In this document: positions 24,196 through 35,735 of the stretch, piece after piece
How positions within the stretch are numbered: position 1 is the first letter of the stretch
How the letters are laid out: each line of letters begins with the position of its first letter
Assembly (NCBI GenBank): GCA_025403435.1
Contig: CM046342.1
Span: forward strand, 15,874,519 to 15,938,518
Reading direction: 5' to 3'
Source: Artocarpus heterophyllus
Taxonomy: Eukaryota; Streptophyta; Magnoliopsida; Rosales; Moraceae
DNA: 64,000 nt
The notes under the pieces: generated by a model
Seen by the model: the letters and a program-made list of their open reading frames with translations, nothing else
Databases searched by the model: none
Told to the model about the DNA's origin: nothing
Translations under genes and position numbers: made by a program

Positions 24196-26407
24196 TGGTA
24201 ACGCCCCAAAATGTATTTCTTCTTAAACGGTAGACATTTGTAGTATAGAAAAGTTGTCGTATCCATAGGGAGGTGAAAATTTGTAACTCGACAAATTGAT
24301 AAAAATAAACGTTCAAAAAGGCAAGCACTTTTTCAAATCAAAGTGTAAAATGAAATAAATATTTTTGCGGTTTTTATTTTATTTAATTCAAAATTTAAAG
24401 CATAAAATTAAAACGGTAAAGCTTTGAGAATCCCTTGTATGTTTTGCAACTGATATGGAATTTTAACTATAATTAATAATTATCTAAAGCATTTGATTTA
24501 TTATATCTTTTCTCATTAATTGCAAGCACTTTTTACTAATTATATAGGTCAACTGAGAGCGACAATATAACAAGCCATAATGCAATAAGGGTTTCCTATA
24601 AAAACTAGAAAAATAATCATCTCTCACTAATAATTTGGTGCACAAATTATGAAAATTATAACCGTTGTCACTCAATTGTGATTAACATAATTTTAAGATA
24701 GAAAAGATAATAACAAATCAAAATTACTATGTTTTTATAGAATAAATTATTGCGTTAATTTCGACAGCAGCACCTCGTTTTATTAAATGGTTTAAAAATA
24801 CACTATGGCATCCTCTATCCACAATAAATCAAGAATTACCAAGTATTTACTGTGTCAGTCTATGTCTATAATGCAGCAGAAACTCAACTTAATAAACGAG
24901 CATTACTTCAGTATTATTAATATTAATTATGCAACACAATTAAATTATATAAAAAAAGCATGACTAAATTTATGTAAAAATTGCTAGCATAACAACAGTA
25001 ACAATAATTATTAAAAACATAAAGATATAATTTATTCCACAAAATATAAGCATTACAAAACATATATGGAGTTAAAATCCATACCAAAGTACTATGCATA
25101 CAAGATCATCTCTCTGCCTCACCAGCTCTCTACACTAATTTAAGCATTATTTTATTATTATTTTTTTACCTAAGAAGATACTGCTGAGTCTAACTCAGCA
25201 GAAAGGAAAAGAGGAAGAAAGAGGGCCAAAGGCCCGGAGGGATGCCTCAACTGAGGGAAATGCCTCAGTATTTTAGAGCTTAAAATCATTATTTTCCCTT
25301 TGTAATTATTATTTTCTTCTGTTGAAACGTTGACAATTAGGATCCTTTTTCTCTTCTTTTTTTTTTCACACGGAGGACCTTCATCAGTGGGTGAGAATCT
25401 CGTTGAGATTCGCTGTGGCACAATGACTAGAAGCTTCAATCAGGCGCGATCTAGGGCGTTGAACACGCAATGCAATGACTTCCAGATGCGAATGAGAATG
25501 GGCCCAGGTGGGACCAGTGGGACCGAGATTCGAGACCGTCAGATTGGTCTTAGCCAGCCGATCAAACGGCTAGACATAAGGATGCACGTGGAGTCGGCCG
25601 CACGAGATCCAACGCGGCCTAAGATGCTCCTCTGACGCGTCTGCAGCTTGTCTGCACGTGTGTGCACGCTCCAATTAGAAAATGACACGTGGACAGCACT
25701 ACGAGATTCCGCTGACGCACCAGATGACGCGATAACACGCGTCCCTCTGTTCGACTCCTGAGATCATTCTGTCAGTTGATCTGACGGTCAAAAACATGCC
25801 ACGTGTCCCCTTTTTGATGAATTCTAATATTTTGATGCATTTGATGTCTGATTTTTGCCCCTTTTATGCCATTTTGCTTCGTTTTTTCTCCAGATTTTAA
25901 ATCTAAAAATCACAAAAAGACTGAAATTAATTATTTTACAAACATAATATTTACAAAAATATTAAAAATATTTATTTTACAATAAAACACACAAAAATAG
26001 ATAAAAACTCCTAAAATTTTCAGTCTCTTACGGTTTAGCACAGATATAATTTTTATGATTTAGAAATATTTTTAAAAATTACTAAAAATATAATAGAATA
26101 TATTTACAAGCTTAAAACACACAATCAAATACTCTAAAACTCGAAATAAAATAACCATATTATTTTTACAATTTTAACTATATACAGACTAGACACTTAT
26201 TTAACATACAGAAACGACTCCAAAAATTACTAAAAATTCTTTTAAACATAAAAACACACTAAAAATACATTTTTAAACACATTTACAGACTAAGACACAA
26301 AAATACAAATTAATACAAAATGCTACTAATTAGAGGATTTAATGAGAAATAAAAGCATAAATAAATGATTTAAACCTTAGAAAATGTATACTTTTATAGT
26401 CTCATCA
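24196..26407. mobile_element. Nested solo LTR-like insertion with G-box cluster
   Basis: A 2.2-kb unit begins TGGTAACGCC, ends CTCATCA (so TG...CA) and is flanked by identical ATACC (24191-24195 and 26408-26412). It has no coding capacity, so a solo LTR is the simplest reading. A GC-richer core (about 25365-25810) contrasts with its AT-rich flanks and holds four CACGTG hexamers. Orientation is not determined: the right end in minus sense (TGATGAGACTATAAAAG) could be the LTR start. Confidence 0.78.
25585..25805. promoter_or_regulatory. Cluster of four G-boxes (CACGTG)
   Basis: CACGTG occurs at 25585-25590, 25655-25660, 25686-25691 and 25800-25805. Two of them sit in GACACGTGGAC and GCCACGTGTCC, the ABRE/G-box context bound by plant bZIP and bHLH factors. 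They lie inside the nested LTR-like unit, so they are likely promoter elements of that transposon. Confidence 0.6.
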
Positions 26408-26450
26408 ATACCATATTCCTAAAACATTATCTTTCTACATGTAATTTGGG

Positions 26451-26882
26451 TCAAAGTTTAAAGATAGTACCTTGAACATATCCACTAGGATGATATTGAA
26501 GAGGAGAATGGAGGTTATCTAAGTTCTCCTTAGAAAGTCCGTCCCTATAAAACCTTATTTTATCCTTTCTATTTACAGACACATATCCAGGTGAAATACA
26601 TTTATCATTATAATTTGGTCGTCCACATCTGTTACAAGTAATCGCGATGGCACGAGCTTTTCTTTTTATCGCACTACGGCTGGTACCCGTACCTGGTAGA
26701 CCGACATATTGATTAAAGTCACTCAGACGGATCTTCCCCTCTATCAACATTCTCACATCACAAGGGATGCCAAAACACATAAGAATCCAAAACTGAGTGA
26801 TCCTAGCCTTGTTTTTCTTTCTGAGAATCTTTTGGGAGAGTGATGGGAAATACTTTCTTAGGTCTTGGTATTTTGGATTCAT
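26451..26882 (-). CDS. 143-residue ORF with degenerate zinc knuckle
   Basis: The ORF starts MNPKYQDLRKYFPSL and contains a basic patch (SAIKRKARAIAITC) followed by CNRCGRPNYNDKC, which resembles a CCHC knuckle with Tyr in place of His and one residue missing. It could be the remnant of gag, but the rest does not match a gag family that I recognise. It ends 39 bases before the nested insertion's TSD. It has plant-like upstream signals (TATA at 27077-27084, G-box at 27124-27129, CT-rich leader), so it may instead be a captured or independent transcription unit. Confidence 0.4.
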   Translation of the reverse strand: MNPKYQDLRKYFPSLSQKILRKKNKARITQFWILMCFGIPCDVRMLIEGKIRLSDFNQYVGLPGTGTSRSAIKRKARAIAITCNRCGRPNYNDKCISPGYVSVNRKDKIRFYRDGLSKENLDNLHSPLQYHPSGYVQGTIFKL

Positions 26883-27076
26883 GATGAGATGAAAGAAGAG
26901 TACATAGAAAAGAAAAGCAGAGGCAGTAAGTTGTAGAATTCTAGAAATCCTTCTTCTTTTAGAGATAAAAAGAAGAAGTGCTAGACAGAAAGGAAAGGAT
27001 TTACAATTTAGAGAAAGAATGACAAATTTAGAGAGAGAATGAGCTCAGAGAAATGAGTTCATATGCATAGTAGATG

Positions 27077-27129
27077 TATATATAGACAATGATTGAACCA
27101 TTGCAAATGGCACGTATAGAAACCACGTG
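27077..27129 (-). promoter_or_regulatory. TATA box plus G-box upstream of the 143-aa ORF
   Basis: On the minus strand a G-box CACGTG (27124-27129) lies about 45 bp upstream of TATATATA (27077-27084). CT-rich leader-like sequence follows (about 27050-26990) and the ORF starts at 26882. Spacing and order fit a plant core promoter. Confidence 0.45.
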
Positions 27130-28388
27130 TGAGAGACAGTGTAGATCAAACTGATTCAAAATGTAGACTAGGCCCAAATGTTCTAAACTAAGATGGGCTG
27201 AGTTGTTTTGGGTCTTAACACATTTAGAATGAGTTAAATAATAAGCCTTAAATTGAAAACCAACTTATGCAAATCTTATGCCCAATTTGAAGCCTGCTTA
27301 AAACACAATAGACCCAAATAAATGACAAAATCCAATTTGATAAAAATCATAAGTCCTCCTAAATGTTACCCAAGTCGTTTCATAATAATAAAATTCTCTT
27401 GTAACTCAAATAATTTGCTTTAATCAAAATCTTATTGAACAATACATACACTCCTACCTTATCCTTAATACTTAGTATCTATTAATATAGAACTACCATT
27501 AACACTACCAAAGGTTTTGAATGTAACTAGCCTTGAAATCAATATTCTTTCTGTCTTCCAACCTAGATCACATCAAGGAGCAAGGACCCTTAATGTTATT
27601 ACTTAAGGACATCCACTATGCTCACAATCCTACTTATACATCTTAAATTTTCTTATACAACAATACCTCAAGTAACCAAGAGATTTACATTAAAATGTAT
27701 AAAAGTTAGACCTTTTCATCATAAAGGTCTGAATCATCACTGGTACCTTAAGTATTATGATCTACTTAAGGAAACTTCTATTAGACATTTTGACATTACA
27801 TCCATTTAGAAGGACTAATATCACCACTTAAATACAAGGTATGCAACAAAATATTCCAACCTTGAAATTCATATATTTTTTGCCTTTACACAGTCTCCAC
27901 AGACCAAAAGACTAACATTCATTTCTCTCAAGGTTCAATATCATGTATTCCAAGCCTATCTCATATTGCTCAAGTAAATAGAACTTTCAAGGAAAGTTAT
28001 GGACATTTAAGTACTCCATTTAGTCCACACACAATCACTATATAGGTCTAAATCAATTATGTAGAATTTGACATAACCATGCCCAACTTTGAGATTATCA
28101 ACTCAAGCCTTATATTCCTACCATTTCTTATGAGATAAAAGGCTTTTAAATCCTTGCATCTATACAATTTCTCTTAAACAATCTATGCATAATTCATTCC
28201 GTATAATTATTGTTTCCACATCACCATTAATACTTTCATTTTAGGGTTACTCCATGTTACATCTTCTTGCACTGTACAAATCAACCTAAAGGTTCATTTT
28301 GACGACGACATTGAAAATTCAACTTTAAAACCATCTCAAAAACATATTTTTTAAATAGTGCTACACTCCCTAAGTTAATCAAACCTAG
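27130..28388. other. 5' interior of the LTR element, no ORF
   Basis: AT-rich sequence between the primer-binding site and the promoter-like region. No supported coding sequence. Confidence 0.5.
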
Positions 28389-28400
28389 GCTCTGATACCA
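28389..28400 (-). promoter_or_regulatory. Primer-binding site, initiator Met tRNA
   Basis: The minus strand reads TGGTATCAGAGC, an exact match to the sequence complementary to the 3' end of plant initiator methionine tRNA. It lies 7 bases inside the LTR boundary at 28408. Confidence 0.92.
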
Positions 28401-28407
28401 AAAATTC

Positions 28408-28945
28408 TATAATGCTCCTAAGTAGGGGTTAACAGTTTTTAATAAATAAAATAAAGATCAAAAAATAAAAATAAAACTTCAAATAGATTTGCATAAGACT
28501 TAAATAAAAACTCTCAAAACAAAATGAAAATTTAAACAACAATTAAACCACAGTTTAATGTAGCACCATTAAATTTAATAATATGAAACTGTTATCATCA
28601 TCATTCCAACCCTTAACAAAATCTTAATACAGTCACAGAAAATAACATACGATGCTTACATTATCATGATGGACATTCTTAACAAATGAAAAAAATCCCA
28701 ACATAATACAGCTATATAGGTTCCTCAACTATATTTTTAGTCACCACCTCATATATTAGAGTTCTAAAAAGATGAAAATATAGGAGAATGAGCGACAACA
28801 TGCTCAGTAGAAAAAACATTACTCACCTTTAGGTTTTTATCTTTGCCATATTAAAACCTGTATGGTTAGTTAGTTCTCATCATTATTCATCAATATTATC
28901 ATATTCAATTCCAGTGGATACCTTATGATCATTCTTACTAAGTTT

Positions 28946-28982
<37 letters not shown>

Positions 28983-30671
28983 TCAAGATTCAATTATGCT
29001 CATTTGTATCCATCGTGTAATAGAATATCATATCACTCAACTTAACGAAGCCCAAATAGACGTGCTTGGCCACCCTCCAATCGTTCCCAGAGTGTTTTAG
29101 TGAGACGACTTCAAATCCCGATTTCTCACCAAGTCGATTCCTATACAGTGCATTCTGGTTCTTTCGACCTAAAGGAGCGTCATCACCTCCCCCTATTTTA
29201 TTTTTTAGGGTATTCGTGCCCAAAGATATAACTGCCGCAATCTTCACGTCTTACCATTCCTCTATAATCATTCATTTATTATAGAGTCAATGTTTCTTAA
29301 CCATGCTTCTCAATTTACAATAACATATGTCAAATCAATATATTCCTCATTGTACAGTACAAGACGAGTTCATGTCATAGTTTCATATGTGATACTCATA
29401 TAATGGCAATTCAACATATATATATAGATATATCTTGTAGTAAAATAACTAATTTTAATTCCATAAAAACCTCAAAAAAGATGAGTAATAGAATCCTTAT
29501 CTCTTGGCAAATACCATGCCAATAACTTTCAGCTAATGATACCAAGCTCACTACATAAGCTCCAAGTACTTTGTTATTCTATGACGTATAAAATAACCAT
29601 ACTTTACTAAATTCCTAATCCATAATCAAACCGATTTATCATCTATTCTTATTAGTGTGCTATAATCATTTATATGAAATCCTTGGAACATTTTGCAACA
29701 CAAAACAATAAAAAACAAGTGTTTTTGGAATGCCCGATCGGCCTACAGATCAGTATTCCTAGCCTTTCGAACAAAACAGCTATTTTTAGACTCTTTCATG
29801 GCCTGTCAATTACTATTCATTGGCCTACAGACACTGTTCATCGGCCTGTCGGTTTCTGTTTATCGGTCTATCGATACTGTTCATCAGCCTACTAGTTACT
29901 ATTCATTGACCTGTCAAACTTCTCAGTTCGGCCTACTGGACCTACTCAATGTGCAAGAACTGGGTTTTACCTAGTTCATCCCAAAGTGGACAAATTGTGT
30001 TTTAAAACAATTTTTTCTACTCCAGATCAATTTCTAAGGCATAAAACTTGTCTAAAACTCTTTAAAAACATGCTAAGATGTAGATAAACAAATCACTTTG
30101 AACTTTCAAACTCAAATCATATTTTTTCATATGAAGATACAACTTAGAATCAAGATTGAAGTTTTAAAATCTAACCTCAAAACTTAGCTCAAATCCATGG
30201 TTTGATCTTGAAAACGTTTAAATCTCCTTGATTCTTGAGCTTATGAGAAGTTATTTGTGAACTTTTGTGAAAGAATAGCTTGGATCCTCGTTTGGTCTCC
30301 ATGGTTTGCTTCATCGTAGAAGATAAGTGAAGAAGAAAAGAAGAAAAAGAAAAGGAAGAAAGAAAGAGAGAAAGGAAGACTGTTGGCGAGACAAAGGAAG
30401 AGGAAAGAAAAGAAAAAGGGCAGGGAGATTGAGTCTCCTTAAGAGACTTTAGCCCACATAATGCCAAAATAGAATTTTCATAATTTATTAGAAATTTCAA
30501 TGGCTTTTCAGTAAATATACTAAATAAGTATAGAAAAATTTTAAAAAATTTTAAAAAAGTAGTAGAAATAAATAATATGAAATAGATTTTAGATAAAAAC
30601 AAATTTTAATTGACACACTAATAATTAATTTAAATACTATAATATCCATTAGAAAAATAATGGGTGTCACA
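28408..30671 (-). repeat. 5' LTR (long form)
   Basis: This LTR is 2264 bp. Its left 620 bp and right 95 bp match the 692-bp partner; the middle (about 29030-30575) has no counterpart there. The middle contains a GGCCT-type minisatellite (29730-29957) and a purine-rich stretch (30320-30425). An AT repeat lies at 28950-28978. Confidence 0.85.
29730..29957. repeat. GGCCT minisatellite, units of about 22 bp
   Basis: At least six degenerate units such as CATCGGCCTGTCGGTTTCTG and TATCGGTCTATCGATACTG follow each other at 21-23 bp spacing. The same GGCCTGCC-type motif recurs in the unrelated copia element at 51.8, 58.1-58.3 and 59.3 kb. Confidence 0.7.
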
Positions 30672-30676
30672 AGAAT

Positions 30677-31379
30677 TGGCTTGATCCCTTATTGAAGTCA
30701 CGCCAGTAGGCCAAGATCGACTTGCAATCGATCATAATCCACCATTCAACATCCTCCGCTTTCCTCGTGACGACATCTAGAGACGGCACGTCGAACTTAC
30801 GTCATCATCACCAGAGTAGACATGCGCACTCAACGACAATGGGTGTGGCCACATCCCCAGATTTATGTTGTCTGAAGGTGACAGAATATACGGTCATGTC
30901 GTTAGTAACTTTCCGATGGGAATGGTCTTTAATGGCTAGTAACTCCCTTTACCTTTTTGGTTTTTGGTTTCTGAGGAAAAAAATTAGCTTTGAATCTTTG
31001 GGTTCTCATTGGAAATTCTCTATCAGGTTGCCATCCTGAAGCACTGGCGAAGCTAGATCACAAAGTCATAAGGAAGAGGAGGGCTCTATGGCTACGGTCG
31101 TTGGTGCTAGTGATGTCAGCTAACATTGTCGGTGAATTTTTGTATTTACATGAAAATACAATTTTCAAGTTAATACTTTATTTCCAAGTAAATACTAAGG
31201 ACATCCAGCAAGTTGAGATCACCGTTGAATTTTTGTATTTACATAGAACAATCTTCAAAGATTTAATAGAGGCCATACTAGTTTTTGAAATTTACAAGAG
31301 ATAAACAACTTTTGTGAGGAAATTTTCCTCATATTCCAATAAAATCAAATCGAAAACATCATTTTCAAATCTGGTCTTG
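30677..31379. other. Unassigned sequence, no gene supported
   Basis: Somewhat GC-richer sequence follows the LTR element. Open frames on the plus strand (30722-31304) overlap each other and have no recognisable domain, so I do not call them genes. Confidence 0.4.
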
Positions 31380-32590
31380 TGCAAAATAGACCAAAATTCC
31401 CATAAGATGATTGATTTTAATAATAAGTTAAAACATGAAAGTTGTACATCTTGTCAAAATTATTAACTTTAGTGAAATAAGCTTTTCACAAATTCTATCA
31501 GGAATTTTATAAATTTTACAAGACTTAATCTCTAAAAATTCTAAATAGTAAAAATAAGAAAATGTTTTGACATTTAATGAACCTGTCCAAGGATGTCTAA
31601 GAAGTTCTTTTTCTTATGAAAAACTAAACGTTACGGTATAAAACAGTTTCCTTTGGTTCTTGGGGCAAAAATATCAATATTTTTGTGTTTCAGGTTAAAA
31701 CCATAAAACAGTGTGAAACTGAAATTATCACTAAACAAAGTTAGTTTTTTATATTCTTATGGGCAATTTGTAACCACAAGTTTTAAGCTAAAAAGAGTAA
31801 ATTTTTGAAGACTTATTAGGGGTAAAAGCATCATTTTTATAAAATAGTTGAAATAGACCTCGAGCTTACCAATTTAGCTCAAATTCTTCAAACATATAAT
31901 GAACCACATAATGCAAATTTCAAAGCTATATTAAAAGATGTAAAATTTAACTGTGGTATATCTAAGTCAAGCAGTGTATATATAGACAATAATATAGACT
32001 CAAGCTAATACTCGGGTGTCACTAAAACAGGACATAGGCCGACAAACCAAGATTAAGGATTCATTATTAACGTTAGAGGGAGGTTCAAGTGAGTTTCAGA
32101 CCTCACTTATGGCACAAGAAAATGATTTGTCATATGCTTTATTTATTTTGGCCTGACTTCTATTTGTTATGTATATTACTTTAGATACCAAGTCATGACA
32201 TGTAGTATGTCGACTAAGTTTGCAAGACTAGTAATTGAAACACTCAAGTCAAGATATCAAGATAAGATATTCTAGTGTTGTACCAATTTCCCGACCTAAG
32301 GGGAACATTATGTTAAGTTACAATCAAGTTGTCGTTGATCATGCTCAGCTAATACGAAAACTTGAGCCCATAATTCATAAGAAATTAAGGATAAATCTAA
32401 GATGTTTATAATTAAGCATAATTGGAATCATACATTATGCTATTGCTAATATTCCTTTAAGTATGTTTGCAAGAAATGCTTGGACTTGATGAGCGAAAGC
32501 TTATCTAAGTTCCTTCATGTTGTATGAAATATTGCCAATAGGCTGGGATGAATGTTTAATGAGCCGAGTTTGATAGTGGAACAAATGCAA
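31380..32590. repeat. Diverged copy of the 48.6-51.2 kb repeat
   Basis: Blocks are shared with 48.6-50.8 kb in the same order: TTTTGTGTTTC then a GTGTGAAACTG / ATGTGAAACTG block; TCGGGTGT with AACAGGA; and GCGAAAGCTTATCTAAG versus GTGAAAGCTTATTATAAG. It has no coding content and is probably an LTR fragment of a gypsy-type family. Confidence 0.6.
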
Positions 32591-33029
32591 TAGTCAGATT
32601 AAGAATATTGTTGCAATTTTTTTTCTTTTTAAAAGACTTTTTATCTAATATAATATGTGATAGTCTAGTAGTAAGCTAGACTACTTTGGGTAAGACCATA
32701 TGAATATGTATTTTATAATTATAGGTAAAACAAATGTTTTAAAAGATTTCCAGTGACTGCTAAGTAATATAATTTTGTTAAAAAATCATTCGACATTTTT
32801 TATAAGTAAAATTAAGGTCAAGAAATTAGCATTAAATAACTGGTCGAATAGTCAAATCATTATACGTTTTGTCGGTCCAACCTTAGTGTGGTTGTTGGCT
32901 AGTTAGTTTGACTACAATGCAGGTTTTGGCCTGCCAATCCAACCCAAATGTGGGTCCCAAATGTTCAGTGTGACTGCAACAATTTGTTGCTTTCTTTTTT
33001 TTTTAGTTTTTTAATGAAGGAAAAAATAT

Positions 33030-33760
33030 TTCAAATACCAATTAAAAGTTTCAAATTGATGACCTTTTCCATTAATGAAACTTTTGTCATCTCCAAAATA
33101 CCCTTTTATAAATAAATTGATAAAATGTAAAAAGAAAAAAAAACAAAACAAAAAAATCATCGTCCTCTAGAAAAAGAAAAAAATAACCCTCACCAAAGAA
33201 ACCTCTTTCCCTCCCGTTGTGCTTACCATCGATGCCTCTCCTGCCACTCAATTTTCTCCAGTGCCCATTTTCATCCACCTCAGTGTTGGTTACGGCTTTG
33301 GACAGAGATAAAGCTCCATATGCTTGAGAAACAAGCTCCAAAATCGATATTTAAAATCTCAAACTCTTTTCTTTTGCTTTAAATTGTTGTTTAAAGGTTG
33401 GGCATTTACATTTGAATGTTTTATTTAAAAAATAATAAGTTTTGTATCATTTCGGACTCTTTTTGAGCAGTGAGAATTGAAAATTCAAGAAACAAGGTGA
33501 ATGAATAGTGTCGCTGTAACTATTTTGACAGGTTAAGCTAGTTGGAAAATTTTAGACCAGTTAGAACAGGGGAATTTTTTCATCGCTCCAACTGCTCATG
33601 TTGAAAGCCGATTGGAATAGTTTTCTTTTTTATTGATCTATTAATATTTTCGATCGGAACAGTTTTCTTCTTCTTTTTCTATTTTTCTATTTTTGAATGT
33701 TCTTTGATAGTGAACTTTATTAATAGTAAAATGACTAAGATTGTCTTATATTATCAATAT
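33030..33760 (+). repeat. Dispersed repeat copy (family of 41.9-43.9 kb)
   Basis: Shared blocks with 41.9-42.8 kb include GAGAATTGAAAATTCAAG, the ATTAATATTTT...GAACAGTTTTCTTCTTC block and the TTATATTATCAA end. An A-rich then CT-rich stretch resembling a 5' leader precedes them in both copies. No coding function is visible. Confidence 0.65.
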
Positions 33761-35700
33761 GAGTGGAAGAAGACAGAAGATAGGTAGACGTGAAGAGCCT
33801 AAAACTATATGATTCAAAGTCAATGAATTAACTGAGATTGTTGACAGATTATTTAAAAGGCTTCTTGTGAATTGAAGGAGCACAGAGTTAAAATTGAGTT
33901 GCATTTCTCTGTCTTTAACAACTCTAGGTCCTAAATTCATCTTAGATGATTTTAACGGTAAATGTTATTTTTTTTATTGTTATGCTATAACGCAACATTA
34001 AAGTATATTACATGTTGAGCTTATAAAAAATGATGAATATGGTGAAGACAATGAGACAGAAGGACTCAAAGTTATGAAAGTTGAAAGAAATGAACAGTTC
34101 GACAATTAAAATGATGGAATCATAAAGGACGATTTTGAAAATTAAATTTGAAAAGTTGTTTTAGAATAACATGAATCAGTTAGAATTCAACTTTTAATAA
34201 GATGTCTAGTTAAAATTAACATTACTATTATATTTGTTATATTATAATATTGATTTTAATAAATAGAAAACCAATTTTGATGACATGTTTGCTTGGTGGT
34301 ATGCTCGGCACAAAAGGCACAGTAGGACTAAGATAAACTAGTTACAATCTACCTATTCAATAAGATTGCCAGTTGAAAAGAAACAATATTATTATTTTAT
34401 CAATGCATGCAGATTAGAGTAATCTTAATCTAAGCATACCTTTCCAACTGAGCATTATGAAAAGAAAAGTACTATCACATGTTCATTTAGATGATTTTGA
34501 TGCTAAGTGTTAACTTTTAGATCGTTGTGCTAGCAAAGTAGAAACATGTTGCATGTCAATCTCATAGAAAAAGGACCAACATAGCACTATAATATTAACT
34601 ATAACATTGGAATATTAGTTTTGATTAGAATTTTACCTGTATGCTCAGTTAGAAATGTTGCTTAGAATAGGAATTTTCATGTTTCAGAAATTGGAGGAAA
34701 AGTCAAGTCTGAACTTTGAAGAGAGAACGATCCCAGTATTTTTGCTTTTGCTTGTTCAGGAGAACTTATTGATTATCTATAAAATCTTTTATCATATGCA
34801 TATTTTGTTTAAACAACTCAAGGTTAAGAACATCCAAGATATCTTCTTTCATTTGAAGAATAAATGCCTCAAAACTGGCAACAATATTTGTTCTTTGTTG
34901 GTAAAATTCTTCTGCAAAGGGGGCCATTCTTGAATCAGTTTTGAATTTGTAACATTTCCAGGAACCTGGCCTTTTATATTTATATATTATATGAGAGCAG
35001 TAAAGGCCGCATGTTCCACAGGTTTGAGCTTTGGGAGCTGGAATTAAAGAAAATGTCCAATATACTTTCTATTATAGCATGACCAGGAAAGGTAAAGATA
35101 CTGAAAAATAAAACCTAGTGATCCTTTAGATCAATCATACACCCTCTAATAACTCAACTCAATCGGCAACATCTATGTTTCTTTTTTCATAAGAAAAGGA
35201 CTTGATATAAAGTTAGAACAGGACCAAAATGCTGAAATGCCATGAAATGCACTCCATAGAAGTGGAGAAGATCCTGATCCAAGGAGGATAACAAAGCCTA
35301 CATGTTTAACCTTGCGAGAATATGATACAATCATGGTCCTATGTCAGACTTAGTGGCATACAAAAGAATAGGCACAAATTAGATTTGTGAAACCACACCA
35401 AAAATTATCTACATTTAAAAAAAAAAAAAAGGACCACCCACTTTAGAATCTATATAAGACCATAGTATAGACATATGCCCCCAACAAGCAAAAAGTACAC
35501 ATACATGCATACATATTAAACTCCTCCTCGTTTATATGATAAATCACTTTGTACATTTATTTTTATTAAAATAAGTATTTTCGAATATGGTAAAGCTTTT
35601 GCACATAAAAGCACATCAAACTTCATCCTTACACAGTCTAATATCCTTGAAAACAGATCAGGCCTAATATTTCCAAATAAAATATAGAATAATTTACAGC
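33761..35700. other. Spacer, no gene supported
   Basis: AT-rich sequence downstream of the PPR cluster. A 92-residue frame at 34655-34933 has no recognisable features. The last 150 bases before 35736 are probably the 3' UTR of the PPR gene. Confidence 0.45.
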
Positions 35701-35735
35701 ATTGTAAACAATTCCTGATCTCACCTCATTGAGAG

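Larger units (their letters stand above)
21224..30671 (-). mobile_element. Non-autonomous LTR retrotransposon carrying a LOG-like copy
   Basis: Two related LTRs (21224-21915 and 28408-30671) share ends TGTAACA/GGTGTYACA and are flanked by identical AGAAT (21219-21223 and 30672-30676). A perfect initiator-Met primer-binding site sits inside the right LTR, so the element reads on the minus strand, and a purine tract adjoins the left LTR. The interior has no recognisable protease, integrase or RT. It contains a 143-residue ORF with its own promoter-like region, a nested insertion with its own TSD (24196-26407), and an intronless LOG-like pseudogene. The 3' LTR lacks about 1.5 kb present in the 5' LTR. 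Superfamily cannot be assigned without pol. Confidence 0.9.

Noticed and set aside
24005..24328. 107-codon minus-strand ORF as a possible pol remnant
   Set aside because: It spans the boundary of the nested insertion at 24196 and has no retroviral motif, so it is a chance frame.
30722..31304. Two overlapping plus-strand ORFs (104-105 codons)
   Set aside because: They overlap in different frames, contain no motif and lie in repeat-like sequence.
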